Part shown: positions 7,731 to 16,270 of the stretch, piece by piece
How positions within the stretch are numbered: position 1 is the stretch's first letter
Layout: each line of letters starts with the position of its first letter
NCBI RefSeq assembly: GCF_012516395.1
Contig: NZ_CP051206.1
Coordinates: forward strand, 558,001 to 622,000
Direction of reading: 5' to 3'
Origin: Dolichospermum flos-aquae CCAP 1403/13F
Lineage (GTDB): Bacteria; Cyanobacteriota; Cyanobacteriia; Cyanobacteriales; Nostocaceae
DNA length: 64,000 nucleotides
The notes under the pieces: generated by a model
The model's database searches: none
Seen by the model: only the letters and a program-made list of their open reading frames with translations
Told to the model about the DNA's origin: nothing
Made by a program: the position numbers and the translations under genes

Positions 7731-9335
7731 ATGAGCTACTGCGTAAATCCGACTTGTCCCGATCCCAAAAATTCAGCATCTGTTCAAACTTGTCAAGCTT
7801 GTGGCTCGCAATTATTGTTGCGTGATCGCTTTCGGCCGATGAAACCAATTGCTCAAGGTGGTTTTGGGGCAACATTTTTAGCAATAGAAGAAAAGCTGCC
7901 AGGGAAAGCTCCTTGTGTAATTAAGCAATTACGTCCATCAAGTACGACTCCGTACATATTAAAAATGGCACGGGAGCTATTTGCCAGAGAAGCGGAAACT
8001 TTAGGTAAGATCGGTAATCATCCGCAAATACCCAGGCTGCTGGACTATTTTGAAGATAACAATCAATTTTATTTAGTTCAAGAATATGTGAGCGGTTTTA
8101 CTCTCCAGCAAGAAGTGAAAAAAAATGGAGTTTATAGTGAAACCGGAGTCAGACAATTTTTAAGTGAAATCATGCCCTTGCTGCAATATATCCACGAGCA
8201 ACAGGTAATTCACCGTGATCTTAAACCAGCTAACTTAATTCGTCGTTCTCAAGATGCCAGATTGGTACTAATTGATTTTGGTGCTGTCAAAAACCAATTT
8301 AGTCAAGTCACAACCAGTCAATTAGAACAATCAGCTTTAACAGCTTATGCGATAGGGACTCCTGGTTTTGCACCCCCAGAACAAATGGCGATGCGTCCGG
8401 TTTATGCCAGTGATATCTATGCAGTAGGAGTGACTTGTATTTATTTGCTGACTGCCAAAATTCCTAAAGATTTAGAATACAATCCCACCACAGGGGACAT
8501 GATGTGGGAGCATCTGGTAGACATCAGCGACCATTTGACCAATGTATTGAAAAAAATGTTGGAGGTAACAGTACGCAATCGCTATCAGGTAGCACAAGAC
8601 GTACTCAAAGCTTTGGACATGGAGCCATATTTAGATAGTTTAGCCCAAGGATTACTATCCAAACCCTCCGGCTCTGCATCAACACAGAACAATTCAAATT
8701 CTGGTATTGATTCTATTAATTATACTCGTGCTAACAATGATGGTGTAGCAAAATTAGCTGCATCTATTCGAGCTAGAAAAGACAAGACACCAGGAGGAAT
8801 GGAATGGAAACATGGACAAACTCAGGGTGGAGAATTTGCATCTAAATCAGCCCCAAAATCAGCAGCTAGAGATGTAAATTATCATGGTGATCCATTCGCT
8901 GCGCGAACATTAGATTCCCAAAGTCTAATAGCAGCCTATGAAAAAGGACGACGAGATTTTGCTGGCTACAATTTTATTCGCTTGATTGTGGTTAATTCTA
9001 ACTTATCAGCAGCTAATTTTTATGCTGCTCAATTTCATAAATCCAATTTTCAAGGAACTAATCTTCACAATACCGACTTTGGGAGAGCAAGTTTAAAAGA
9101 AGCAAATTTCAAAGATGCGGATTTAAGCAAGGCTTATTTTAGTAATGCTGATTTAGAAGCAGCAGACCTCAGCGGTGCAAACCTCAGCCGAGCTTATCTC
9201 AGTCAAGCTAATCTGCGGGGAGCTAATTTGTCTGGAGCTAATCTTACTGGTGCTAAAATAACTGATGACCAATTGGCTGTAGCTAAGACCAATTGGCTCA
9301 CAGTGCGTCCAAATGGGAAACGGGGTTTGTTTTAA
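7731..9335 (+). CDS. Serine/threonine protein kinase with zinc ribbon and pentapeptide repeats (SpkB-like)
   Basis: Begins with a four-cysteine zinc-ribbon-like motif (CVNPTCPDP ... CQACGS, residues 4-24). Then comes a Hanks-type kinase domain (about 32-300) with the glycine loop IAQGGFGATF, ATP-binding Lys in CVIKQLRP, the catalytic loop HRDLKPANL, the metal motif IDFGAVK and the APE-equivalent FAPPEQMA. After a low-complexity linker (about 300-400), residues 400-520 are pentapeptide repeats of the A(D/N)LSGA type. This architecture matches cyanobacterial SpkB. All catalytic residues are present, so it is probably active. Substrate unknown; no membrane segment, so cytosolic. Confidence 0.9.
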   Translation: MSYCVNPTCPDPKNSASVQTCQACGSQLLLRDRFRPMKPIAQGGFGATFLAIEEKLPGKAPCVIKQLRPSSTTPYILKMARELFAREAETLGKIGNHPQIPRLLDYFEDNNQFYLVQEYVSGFTLQQEVKKNGVYSETGVRQFLSEIMPLLQYIHEQQVIHRDLKPANLIRRSQDARLVLIDFGAVKNQFSQVTTSQLEQSALTAYAIGTPGFAPPEQMAMRPVYASDIYAVGVTCIYLLTAKIPKDLEYNPTTGDMMWEHLVDISDHLTNVLKKMLEVTVRNRYQVAQDVLKALDMEPYLDSLAQGLLSKPSGSASTQNNSNSGIDSINYTRANNDGVAKLAASIRARKDKTPGGMEWKHGQTQGGEFASKSAPKSAARDVNYHGDPFAARTLDSQSLIAAYEKGRRDFAGYNFIRLIVVNSNLSAANFYAAQFHKSNFQGTNLHNTDFGRASLKEANFKDADLSKAYFSNADLEAADLSGANLSRAYLSQANLRGANLSGANLTGAKITDDQLAVAKTNWLTVRPNGKRGLF

Positions 9336-9669
9336 TTGATAAAACTTAAACTGTCAGTATTCACGTTTTTTATCTCCCGCAGAGTCGTCAACAGAAATTA
9401 AGAGTGAATTTAAATTAAATCATTTTGTCGAAAACATACTATTTTTATTAAAACTGTCATTGGTTAACCATCTGACTTTCTATTCTGGCATATTATCTCT
9501 AAATGTTCGTTTCTGTCAAAAATCTAGAATTGATTTGTCATCTGTAATGCAATAAATTGACTAAACCGATTTTGTCTAGATATACATTTTTAGGTTTTCC
9601 AGGATTGCGTTTTCTACCTCATATTTTTCATTAACTAATTTTGAAACAGCACTGAAAAGGTATGCAGTT
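9336..9669. other. A+T-rich intergenic region
   Basis: 334 bp between the kinase and devB with no gene, repeat or convincing terminator visible. It must hold the devB promoter; I see no clear NtcA box. Confidence 0.5.
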
Positions 9670-10866
9670 GTGCAAAACCACAAGCTACAAGGTTCATTAT
9701 CTTCTCAGTCTATTCTCCGATTAGCTATAGCTATTGCTATGCTGGCATCTTTATCTGTGGCTAGTATTAGTGTTTTTATTGTCCTAAAATTTCGGGATAT
9801 AGATAATCAAAAATTAGCAACTGCTGCGATCGCAATACCAGAGATAAAAACAGTCACAGCCCTAGGTAGAATTGAACCAGAGGGGGAAGTAATTAAATTA
9901 TCAGCACCTGTATCTGGAGAAGGAAGTCGAGTCGAAAAGATATTAATTCAGGAGGGAGATATGGTCAAAGTAGGACAGACAATTGCTATTTTAGATAATA
10001 GCGATCGCTTGCAAGCAGAATTAACAGAAGCCAAGGCAGAAGTGAGGATAATTCAATCTAAAATAGCTCAAATTCAAGCAGGTGTTAAACAAGGAGAAAT
10101 TACGGCTCAAAAAGCGATAATTGACAGATTAGCTGTAGAAAGTCAAGGTGATATTGATACTCAAAAAGCAACTCTAGAAAAATTGCAGGCAGAATTACTC
10201 AATGCTGAATCTGAAAATAAACGTTATCAAGAATTATATACAGAAGGGGCAATTTCTGCGTCTCAAAGAGATAGTAAAAGCTTGAATGTAGAAACGGCTA
10301 AAAAAAGTCTTGAAGCGGCACAATCACAATTAAAAAAGCTGGAATTAAGTAGCCAACAACGAAAAAAGGAAGCTTCAGCAACACTAGATCAGATTTCTGA
10401 AGTTAGGAAAGTAGATGTAGAAGCTGCAATAGCCGAATTAAATCGGGCAGAAGTATTAGTGAAAAAAGCTACTATTAATCTCCAGAAAGCTTATGTAAAA
10501 TCTCCTCAAAATGGACAAGTATTTGAAATCCATACCCACCCAGGAGAATTGATTACTAATAATGGCATTGCTGACATTGGTAAAACCAGTCAAATGTATG
10601 TAGTTGCTGAAGTTTACGAAAGTGATATTACCAAAATTCTCCAAGGTAAACAGGTGCGGATAGTTGGTGATATTTTTCCTCAAGAATTGCAAGGAAAAGT
10701 AGAAAGAATCGGTTTACAGGTAAGAAAGCAAAATCTCACTAATACAGATCCTTCTAGCAATATTGATAACAGAATAGTCAAGGTTCATATCCGATTAAAT
10801 ACAGCTTCTAGTCAGCAAGCAGCTAAATTTACTAATATGCAAGTTAAGGTAATTATTAGTCTTTAG
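9670..10866 (+). CDS. devB: DevB-family ABC-exporter membrane fusion protein
   Basis: Periplasmic adaptor of the DevBCA type, which with DevC, an ATPase and TolC exports heterocyst glycolipids or related cargo. Seen: one N-terminal membrane anchor (residues about 18-40), a split lipoyl domain (VTALGRIEPEGEVIKLSAP and later YVKSPQNGQVFEIH), a long coiled coil rich in Glu, Gln and Lys (about 110-265), and the beta-barrel region. Start is GTG at 9670; an upstream ATG at 9662 is out of frame. The exact paralogue cannot be told, because Nostocales carry several devBCA-like sets. Confidence 0.85.
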   Translation: MQNHKLQGSLSSQSILRLAIAIAMLASLSVASISVFIVLKFRDIDNQKLATAAIAIPEIKTVTALGRIEPEGEVIKLSAPVSGEGSRVEKILIQEGDMVKVGQTIAILDNSDRLQAELTEAKAEVRIIQSKIAQIQAGVKQGEITAQKAIIDRLAVESQGDIDTQKATLEKLQAELLNAESENKRYQELYTEGAISASQRDSKSLNVETAKKSLEAAQSQLKKLELSSQQRKKEASATLDQISEVRKVDVEAAIAELNRAEVLVKKATINLQKAYVKSPQNGQVFEIHTHPGELITNNGIADIGKTSQMYVVAEVYESDITKILQGKQVRIVGDIFPQELQGKVERIGLQVRKQNLTNTDPSSNIDNRIVKVHIRLNTASSQQAAKFTNMQVKVIISL

Positions 10867-10883
10867 TCAGTGGTCAGTTGTCA

Positions 10884-10956
10884 GTAGGGGCGAAGCATTT
10901 GGAAGATAAATTATCGGTCATTGCCAGAAATAGTTCTCCAAATGCTTCGCCCGTAC
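10884..10956. repeat. 73-bp palindromic element, copy 1
   Basis: A hairpin-forming unit with ends GGGGCGAAGCATTTGGA and TCCAAATGCTTCGCCC. Copies of the same 73-bp length lie at 21775-21847 and 22849-22921 in the reverse orientation. All three are embedded in heptamer-like (tgacaac)n sequence. It separates devB from devC. Confidence 0.9.
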
Positions 10957-10983
10957 AGTTGTTAGTTGTCAATTATCATTCCT

Positions 10984-12159
10984 ATGATTAGTATTTTTCA
11001 ACAATTTCGACGACGAACTCCTTTGGGTTGGTTGCAACTTACTCATGAAAAAAGTCGTTTATTCGTAGCAATATCAGGTATTGCTTTCGCTGATGTTCTT
11101 ATGTTTATGCAGTCAGGCTTTCAAACTGCTTTATATGACAGCAATACTAGATTACATCGCAGTTTACAAGCTGATATTATTCTCATTAGTCCCCAAGCCC
11201 GTAGTTTACAAAGTATGTCTATTTTTTCCCGGAGACGACTTTATCAAGCAATGGACATACCGGGGGTGAAATCGGCTGAAGCTATGTATTGCAATCATAT
11301 TATTTGGAAGAATCCCCAAACACATTTGGAAACTGGAGTTTTAATTATTGGGATAAATCCAGATCAACCAGCTTTTGATTTACCAGAAATTAATCAACAA
11401 TTACAGAAGATTAAATTACCAAATACAGTTTTATTTGATCGGGCAGCCAGAGGGGAATATCAACAAGCAATAAAGAAAATTCAAGAAGGTAAAACTGTCA
11501 CAACTGAAATTAATGGTAGCACAATTACTATTGGTGGTTTATTTAAACTTGGTGCTTCCTTTGCCGCTGACGGTAGTTTAATTACCAGTGCAAATAATTT
11601 CTCCCAAATCTTTGCCAGGCAGCCTACAAGTAGTGTGAACATCGGTTTAGTTAAAATCAAACCAGGTTATAAAACTGACCAAGTTGTTGCCCAATTAAAG
11701 GCTTATTTGAAAGATGATGTTAAGGTTCTCACTCATCAGGAATTTATTGAATTTGAAAATAACTTTTGGAGTAGCAATTCTCCCATTGGGTTTATTTTTA
11801 ATCTCGGTGTATCAATGGGATTTGTGGTTGGAGTAATTATTGTTTATCAAGTTCTTTCTACAGATGTTAATGCCCATTTGCGAGAATATGCAACCTTTAA
11901 AGCCATCGGATATCGTCATTTTTATTTACTAACTATTATTTTTGAAGAAGCTTTAATTTTAGCAGCTTTGGGATTTTTCCCAGGGTTAGCCGTATCTTTA
12001 GGACTTTATCAGCTAACCCGAACAGCGACAAATTTGCCCATGTATATGACCATAATTCGTGGTTTACAAGTGCTATTATTAACTATAATTATGTGTGCTA
12101 TTTCCGGAGTAATTGCTACTAATAAACTCCAATCTGCTGATCCTGCGGATATGTTTTAA
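10984..12159 (+). CDS. devC: DevC-family ABC-exporter permease
   Basis: MacB/FtsX-like permease of the DevBCA exporter. The N-terminal membrane segment (about residues 24-45, ISGIAFADVLMFMQSGF) is followed by a large extracytoplasmic domain (about 50-265). Three membrane segments lie near the end (about 270-295, 318-345, 358-380), and the ending QSADPADMF is typical. I start at the ATG 10984. An in-frame TTG 18 nt upstream lies within repeat DNA and is unlikely. The expected next gene, devA (the ATPase), is absent; the ATPase must come from elsewhere or the exporter is defunct. Confidence 0.85.
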   Translation: MISIFQQFRRRTPLGWLQLTHEKSRLFVAISGIAFADVLMFMQSGFQTALYDSNTRLHRSLQADIILISPQARSLQSMSIFSRRRLYQAMDIPGVKSAEAMYCNHIIWKNPQTHLETGVLIIGINPDQPAFDLPEINQQLQKIKLPNTVLFDRAARGEYQQAIKKIQEGKTVTTEINGSTITIGGLFKLGASFAADGSLITSANNFSQIFARQPTSSVNIGLVKIKPGYKTDQVVAQLKAYLKDDVKVLTHQEFIEFENNFWSSNSPIGFIFNLGVSMGFVVGVIIVYQVLSTDVNAHLREYATFKAIGYRHFYLLTIIFEEALILAALGFFPGLAVSLGLYQLTRTATNLPMYMTIIRGLQVLLLTIIMCAISGVIATNKLQSADPADMF

Positions 12160-12628
12160 TTGCTAGTTTACTTGCTTTCGTATTGGCAGCATATTACAGC
12201 ACTTCCCGGTGTTATGAGGTACATATCTAGCGGGCAAGACTTGTACTGAGCAAGCGATGCCCTGAGCCTGTCGAAGGGTCGAAGTATGCCCGCACTACAA
12301 GAGTTTCATGATTCAACCTTGTACCTCATAAGAGCGGAAACCGCTGTATTATACCCAAATTTCCCAAGTTATCTTGTTTTGGGTAGCATTTGTTCTGACT
12401 TGACCATTTGGGGCAACAGTGGGGGATATTCTCACCAAACCACATGAGAAAAGCGGACTCGGTTATGCTACTATTGGCTCGTCTATAGTCCTGCTGTCAA
12501 TACTTGGAGTCTGTGTTCTGTTGACAACTATCAAACCGAAAAGCAAGGGTTTTACACACCCTACTTATTTTTATGAAGGATACAAAAATCAAACCGAATT
12601 TCTATAAATCATCAATAATCAAAATTTA
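12160..12628. other. Post-devC region with palindromic repeat and a doubtful small ORF
   Basis: Contains a palindromic repeat (gcgggcaagac to gtatgcccgc, about 12230-12298) shared with the MITE at 7495. A GTG-started 62-codon frame at 12419-12607 contains one hydrophobic stretch (IGSSIVLLSILGVCVLL). I recognise no family for it, and it has no good ribosome site. It may be the remnant of a gene once downstream of devC; it does not resemble the DevA ATPase. Confidence 0.4.
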
Positions 12629-13222
12629 ATGTATAAAAAGCGTCCTCCTGGTTTAGTGGCAATCGTTATCTATAAGGGATTTGTTGCTTTACTATTAGCG
12701 GCAACATCCCTCGTTTTACTTTTAGCTTTGAAAAATCATGAAGCTCTAATTATGCTCTCTCAATCCTATGTTTTAGAAGGAAAACTGGAGATAATTGAAT
12801 GGCTTTTAGAAAAAGTCATTAATATCAAAAGTTCAACTTTAAAATTTAGTGGTATAGCTGCGGAAATTTATGCTTTAGAGGATGTTTGAAAAGTGGTATT
12901 CCGTAATTTTTATCACATTGCTACCCCCCTTTCCCCTTGTAAAGGGGGGAAACAATAAAAATCCAGTTCCCTCCCCTTTACAAGGGGAGGGTTAGGGTGG
13001 GGTAAAAAATATTTGATACATCAACCATAACTTTTCAAACACCTAACCCCCCTACCCCCCTTCCCTGCAAGGGAATGGGGGTTTTAAAGCCTCTCCCCTT
13101 GCAGGGGAGAGGTTTGGAGAGGGGTCAGTCTATACATTCAAAACTTTTCAAACACCCTCTTAGTTTTCATAGTTAATATAGCTGTATTATGGTACTTAAT
13201 TAGACATTTCTCTAAACATTAG
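12629..13222 (+). pseudogene. DUF2127-type membrane protein, interrupted
   Basis: The first 83 codons (12629-12877; MYKKRPPGLVAIVIYK, then a membrane helix and SYVLEGKLEIIEWLLEK) look like the start of the DUF2127 family, as I recall it. The frame is cut by a repeat element at 12878-13159. From 13157 a 21-codon open stretch (LVFIVNIAVLWYLIRHFSKH) in the same register looks like the last helix of the family. Removing the element would join the halves in frame. Even so, about 40 residues of the usual middle part would be missing, so decay was not a single event. Confidence 0.65.
12878..13159. mobile_element. 282-bp repeat element (MITE) with internal palindromes
   Basis: The ends GAGGATGTTTGAAAAGT and ACTTTTCAAACACCCTC form near-perfect inverted repeats (16 of 17), with a TTA duplication on each side. 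The interior carries C- and G-rich palindromes (cccctttccccttgtaaaggggg and relatives). An inner acttttcaaacacc end at about 13030 suggests two tandem units. No coding capacity. Confidence 0.7.
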
Positions 13223-13375
13223 TTAAGCAAAAATGCTGATAATATAAACCGATTCGACAATTATCAAAGAATAGTTAATCTAGCTACAATTTTATCAAGC
13301 AAATATGAAAAAATTTTAGTTAGATAAATGAGATAATAGAAAAGTTGATCATCAAGTCATCGAAAATTATTAATA

Positions 13376-13879
13376 ATGCCTAATTCTTCCGAACAGTTTT
13401 CAATTACACCTGATGCTTATGCACCTAGATTAAAGCGTCTACGTCAATTTAGTAAGGTATTAGATAATATAATTACCGTTCCCGGAACACAAGTAGCAAT
13501 TGGTTTAGATCCTATTATTGGATTACTTCCCATAGGAGGTGATGCTTTAGGACTCATACTTTCCTTTTATATTATCATTGAAGCTGCACAATTAGGCGTA
13601 CCTACAGCCACATTAGGCAGGATGGTAATGAATGTAATTGTTGATTCCTTATTTGGGGCTATTCCCATGTTAGGAGACTTGTTTGATTTTGCGTGGAAAG
13701 CTAATAATTACAATATTATTTTATTGGAAGAATCTTTAAAATCTCCTCAGCAAAATCAAAAAGCAGATAAATCATTTATCCTAATTTTTACTGTGGGTTT
13801 ATTTTTACTGGCTATTGTCTTAATATCCATCCCTGTGATATTACTAAGAATATTATGGCAAGTCTTCACTGGTAATTAA
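13376..13879 (+). CDS. DUF4112 domain membrane protein
   Basis: A 167-residue protein with the DUF4112 core: FSKVLDNIITVPGTQVAIGLDPIIGLLP, GGDALGLILSFYII and IPMLGDLFDFAWKAN (residues about 23-120). A further hydrophobic helix near the C-terminus (about 137-160) follows. The family is widespread in bacteria, membrane-embedded and of unknown function. Seventeen bases separate it from the alpha/beta hydrolase downstream, on the same strand, so the two are probably co-transcribed. Confidence 0.85.
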   Translation: MPNSSEQFSITPDAYAPRLKRLRQFSKVLDNIITVPGTQVAIGLDPIIGLLPIGGDALGLILSFYIIIEAAQLGVPTATLGRMVMNVIVDSLFGAIPMLGDLFDFAWKANNYNIILLEESLKSPQQNQKADKSFILIFTVGLFLLAIVLISIPVILLRILWQVFTGN

Positions 13880-13895
13880 ATTATCCTATAAAATT

Positions 13896-14831
13896 ATGAA
13901 AGATTGGTGGCAAGATAATTTTCCTCAAGGACGGCAATATCTCGTTATTCCTGATGCTCAAGGTTATCCAATTCAAATAGCTTATGGTGAAAAAGGTCGA
14001 GGTAAACCGCTAATTCTATTACATGGTTTAGGCAGTTGGAGTTATAATTGGCGACATAGTATTGAACCATTATCTCAACATTTTCGGGTAATTTGTTGTG
14101 ATTTTAAAGGTTTTGGTTTTTCCGAAAAACCTGTATCTCGTCGAGAAGAAAATGGACATCAAATTATTGAATTAAAACGCATTATTCAAGCTTTATGTGA
14201 TGAACCACCCATAATAGTAGCAGAATCTATAGGAGCATTAATTTCTTTAGGATTAGCTGGTAAAAATCCTGATTTAATCGGACGTTTAGTAGTAATTAAT
14301 GCCCCTATTTTTACAGAAAGCTTACCTCATTGGTCTATGGGTTTACTGGCACAAACACCAATAGAGATTATCCATGCAGTTGATAATTTACGTCTCGCAT
14401 ATTGGTTTGCACCTTTAGTTAGAAAAGTTATGGGAACAGAAAGACGGAAGGTATTGTATGATCCTTCCCTGTTAACAGAGGAAGATATTTACTGGATTAC
14501 TTACCCATTTATTGAAATTCCGGGAACTTTGGTAAAAGTTGCGGAAGATCTACAAATTGCTGCTCAAGAAATTGAGAATTTGCGAACGAATCAGCCAAGT
14601 ATGTTGAGTAATATTCAAAAAAATCTCAAAAATATTGAATGTCCAACTTTGGTATTATGGGGAGATCAAGATAGTTGGTTTCCTGCTAGTCATGGGGAAA
14701 AACTACATCAACATCTTCCCAATTCTCGGTTACAAATTTTGCAAAATTGCTATCATGATGCCTCAACTGGTTCTTCTACTGTTGTGAATGCCGCAATTTT
14801 GGAGTTTTTAAAAGATACCAATTTCTTTTAA
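13896..14831 (+). CDS. Alpha/beta-fold hydrolase
   Basis: 311 residues of the alpha/beta hydrolase fold: oxyanion-hole motif LLHGLGSWSYNWR (about 45), FKGFGFSEKP (about 73), nucleophile elbow VAESIGALISLGLAG (Ser near 108, with Ala where the first Gly of GxSxG is usual), acid LVLWGDQDSWFPA and catalytic His in NCYHDAS. Substrate unknown; esterase or epoxide-hydrolase-like activity is plausible. It follows the DUF4112 gene by 16 bp, and its stop overlaps the stop of the convergent RAYT gene by 3 bp. Confidence 0.85.
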   Translation: MKDWWQDNFPQGRQYLVIPDAQGYPIQIAYGEKGRGKPLILLHGLGSWSYNWRHSIEPLSQHFRVICCDFKGFGFSEKPVSRREENGHQIIELKRIIQALCDEPPIIVAESIGALISLGLAGKNPDLIGRLVVINAPIFTESLPHWSMGLLAQTPIEIIHAVDNLRLAYWFAPLVRKVMGTERRKVLYDPSLLTEEDIYWITYPFIEIPGTLVKVAEDLQIAAQEIENLRTNQPSMLSNIQKNLKNIECPTLVLWGDQDSWFPASHGEKLHQHLPNSRLQILQNCYHDASTGSSTVVNAAILEFLKDTNFF

Positions 14832-15577
14832 ATAAATCTGATTGGATTTTTATTAGATAATAATTGCATTGTCTGAAAATTAGCAGGATTTTCCTGATCT
14901 TTTACCCAATTTATCGGATTGTTGACAATGTATTCACGAATATTATTTAATGCTTCCTCATTGTGGATAATATGTTCATAATAATTACGCTGCCAAATTA
15001 CATTTCCTTTAGCTTTATTCATCCGATTAATTTGGCGTGTAGAAACTGATTTATAATTTTGAGTTATTGCCGCCAAAGATTGTGGTTTTGTCCCATTAAT
15101 TTTAATTGTTTCACCCGTATAGACTGTAGGGGCGAAGCATTGGCTTGATAAATTTTGTTGTTGTGAAAAATCTTGATTTGCCAATGCTTCGCCCGCCACC
15201 TCAGAAAACAATTGTGAAAAATCTTGATTTGCCAATGCTTCGCCCACCACCTCAGAAAACGATTGTGAAAAATCTTGATTTGCCAATGCTTCACCCGCCA
15301 CCTCAGAACTCTCAATGATAATAATCCCATGTAAATGATTGGGCATGATCACAAATTCATCTAACTCGACATTTTTAAAATATCGAGGAATAGATAACCA
15401 AGAACCCCTTGCTATCTCGCCATTTGTATTTAATTTTATTTCACCATCTACAATTTCACCAAATAAACAATTACGTTGATGGGTGCAAATGGTGACAAAA
15501 TATGCTCCCTGTTGAGTATAGTCGTATACTTTTAATCGGATGGAACGGCGGTGGTGAATATTGGAATTGTAGGGCAT
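14828..15577 (-). CDS. REP-associated tyrosine transposase (RAYT, IS200-like fold)
   Basis: A Y1 single-strand DNA transposase: start motif RRSIRLKVYDYTQQGAYFVT, the HUH metal-binding pair in MPNHLHGIIII, and a C-terminal helix with the candidate nucleophile Tyr in WQRNYYEHIIHNEEAL followed by REYIVNNPINW. RAYTs are domesticated IS200 relatives that move REP hairpins in trans. Between the HUH strand and the C-terminal helix lies an insert of about 50 residues: three 17-residue repeats (EVAGEALANQDFSQ-type) encoded by REP-like DNA, a rare case of REP units inside the RAYT frame. A REP array lies just upstream. The core motifs look intact, so activity is possible. Confidence 0.85.
   Translation of the reverse strand: MPYNSNIHHRRSIRLKVYDYTQQGAYFVTICTHQRNCLFGEIVDGEIKLNTNGEIARGSWLSIPRYFKNVELDEFVIMPNHLHGIIIIESSEVAGEALANQDFSQSFSEVVGEALANQDFSQLFSEVAGEALANQDFSQQQNLSSQCFAPTVYTGETIKINGTKPQSLAAITQNYKSVSTRQINRMNKAKGNVIWQRNYYEHIIHNEEALNNIREYIVNNPINWVKDQENPANFQTMQLLSNKNPIRFI
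15127..15300. repeat. REP units within the RAYT gene
   Basis: TGCCAATGCTTCGCCC-type units start at 15179, 15230 and 15281, exactly 51 bp (17 codons) apart. An inverted copy, GGGGCGAAGCATTGGC, sits at 15129. The outer pair can form a long hairpin across 15129-15195. Unit length keeps the reading frame of the host gene. Confidence 0.9.
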
Positions 15578-15612
15578 AAATTTAATAGATGGATTTCTTT
15601 GTCATTTCTATG

Positions 15613-15860
15613 GGAAAGGGTGAAGCATTCGCCAATATAGTTTATCTGTTTGTTCCATATTTTTCTCGTGGAAAGGGTGAAGCATTCGCCAATATAGTTT
15701 ATCTGTTTGTTCCATGTTTTTCTCGTGGAAAGGGTGAAGCATTCGCCAATATAGTTTATCTGTTTGTTCCATGTTTTTCTCGTGGAAAGGGTGAAGCATT
15801 CGCCAATATAGTTTATCTGTTTGTTCCATATTTTTCTCGTGCGAATGCTTCACCCCTACA
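15613..15860. repeat. Four-unit 57-bp tandem REP array closed by an inverted unit
   Basis: Units begin at 15613, 15670, 15727 and 15784. Each carries GGGTGAAGCATTCGCC followed by 41 bp that barely vary. The array ends with an inverted half (GCGAATGCTTCACCCC, about 15842-15858), so any unit can pair with the end. Open frames across it on both strands are products of the repeat. It lies just upstream of the RAYT start. Confidence 0.9.
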
Positions 15861-16270
15861 CAAAATAAAAAGAGAGTGGGAGGAGGCATACCAAAAGCCT
15901 GAAATCTCCCACTCTACATTTACTGCTGTAGCGTTTAGAAATATATACAAATACTGTCAAGTCATTTGGGGGGTAATGTAGCAAAAACAGTATCTATATG
16001 CGGTTAATATTCCCATTGCAGCAAATGTCAAACCTGATTATTGTGATTATTTTTGACTCCATCAATGGTCAATCAATTATTTGTAAATCATTGTTATTTA
16101 TGCTTGAAAAATGTTAGCATAAACTCTGGTACTGCATGAGAAAAATCAATATGTAGTAGCCTCTAATAGCCACAATATTGAATTTGTTTATCTTGCATCA
16201 ATGTAACTTAGGTAATTAAAACTTGGTTGCCAAGTTGGCACTTTCTTAAAAATCTTGTGTTTACAAGTTT
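15861..16270. other. Gene-free A+T-rich region
   Basis: About 410 bp between the REP array and the next gene. A run near 15873-15915 (gagtgggagg to cctcccactc) can form a hairpin and may act as a terminator. Nothing else is recognised. Confidence 0.4.

Noticed and set aside
10966-10984. TTG start for devC
   Set aside because: The extra residues come from the heptamer repeat; the ATG at 10984 fits the family start.
12419-12607. Remnant of devA after devC
   Set aside because: The short frame has no Walker or signature motif and resembles a membrane segment, not an ABC ATPase.
15613-15860. Possible CRISPR array
   Set aside because: Whole 57-bp units repeat with no variable spacers, and no cas genes are present.
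15589-15981. Open frames on both strands across the 57-bp array (up to 130 codons)
   Set aside because: They are made entirely of the repeat unit, whose length is divisible by three, and have no family or ribosome site.
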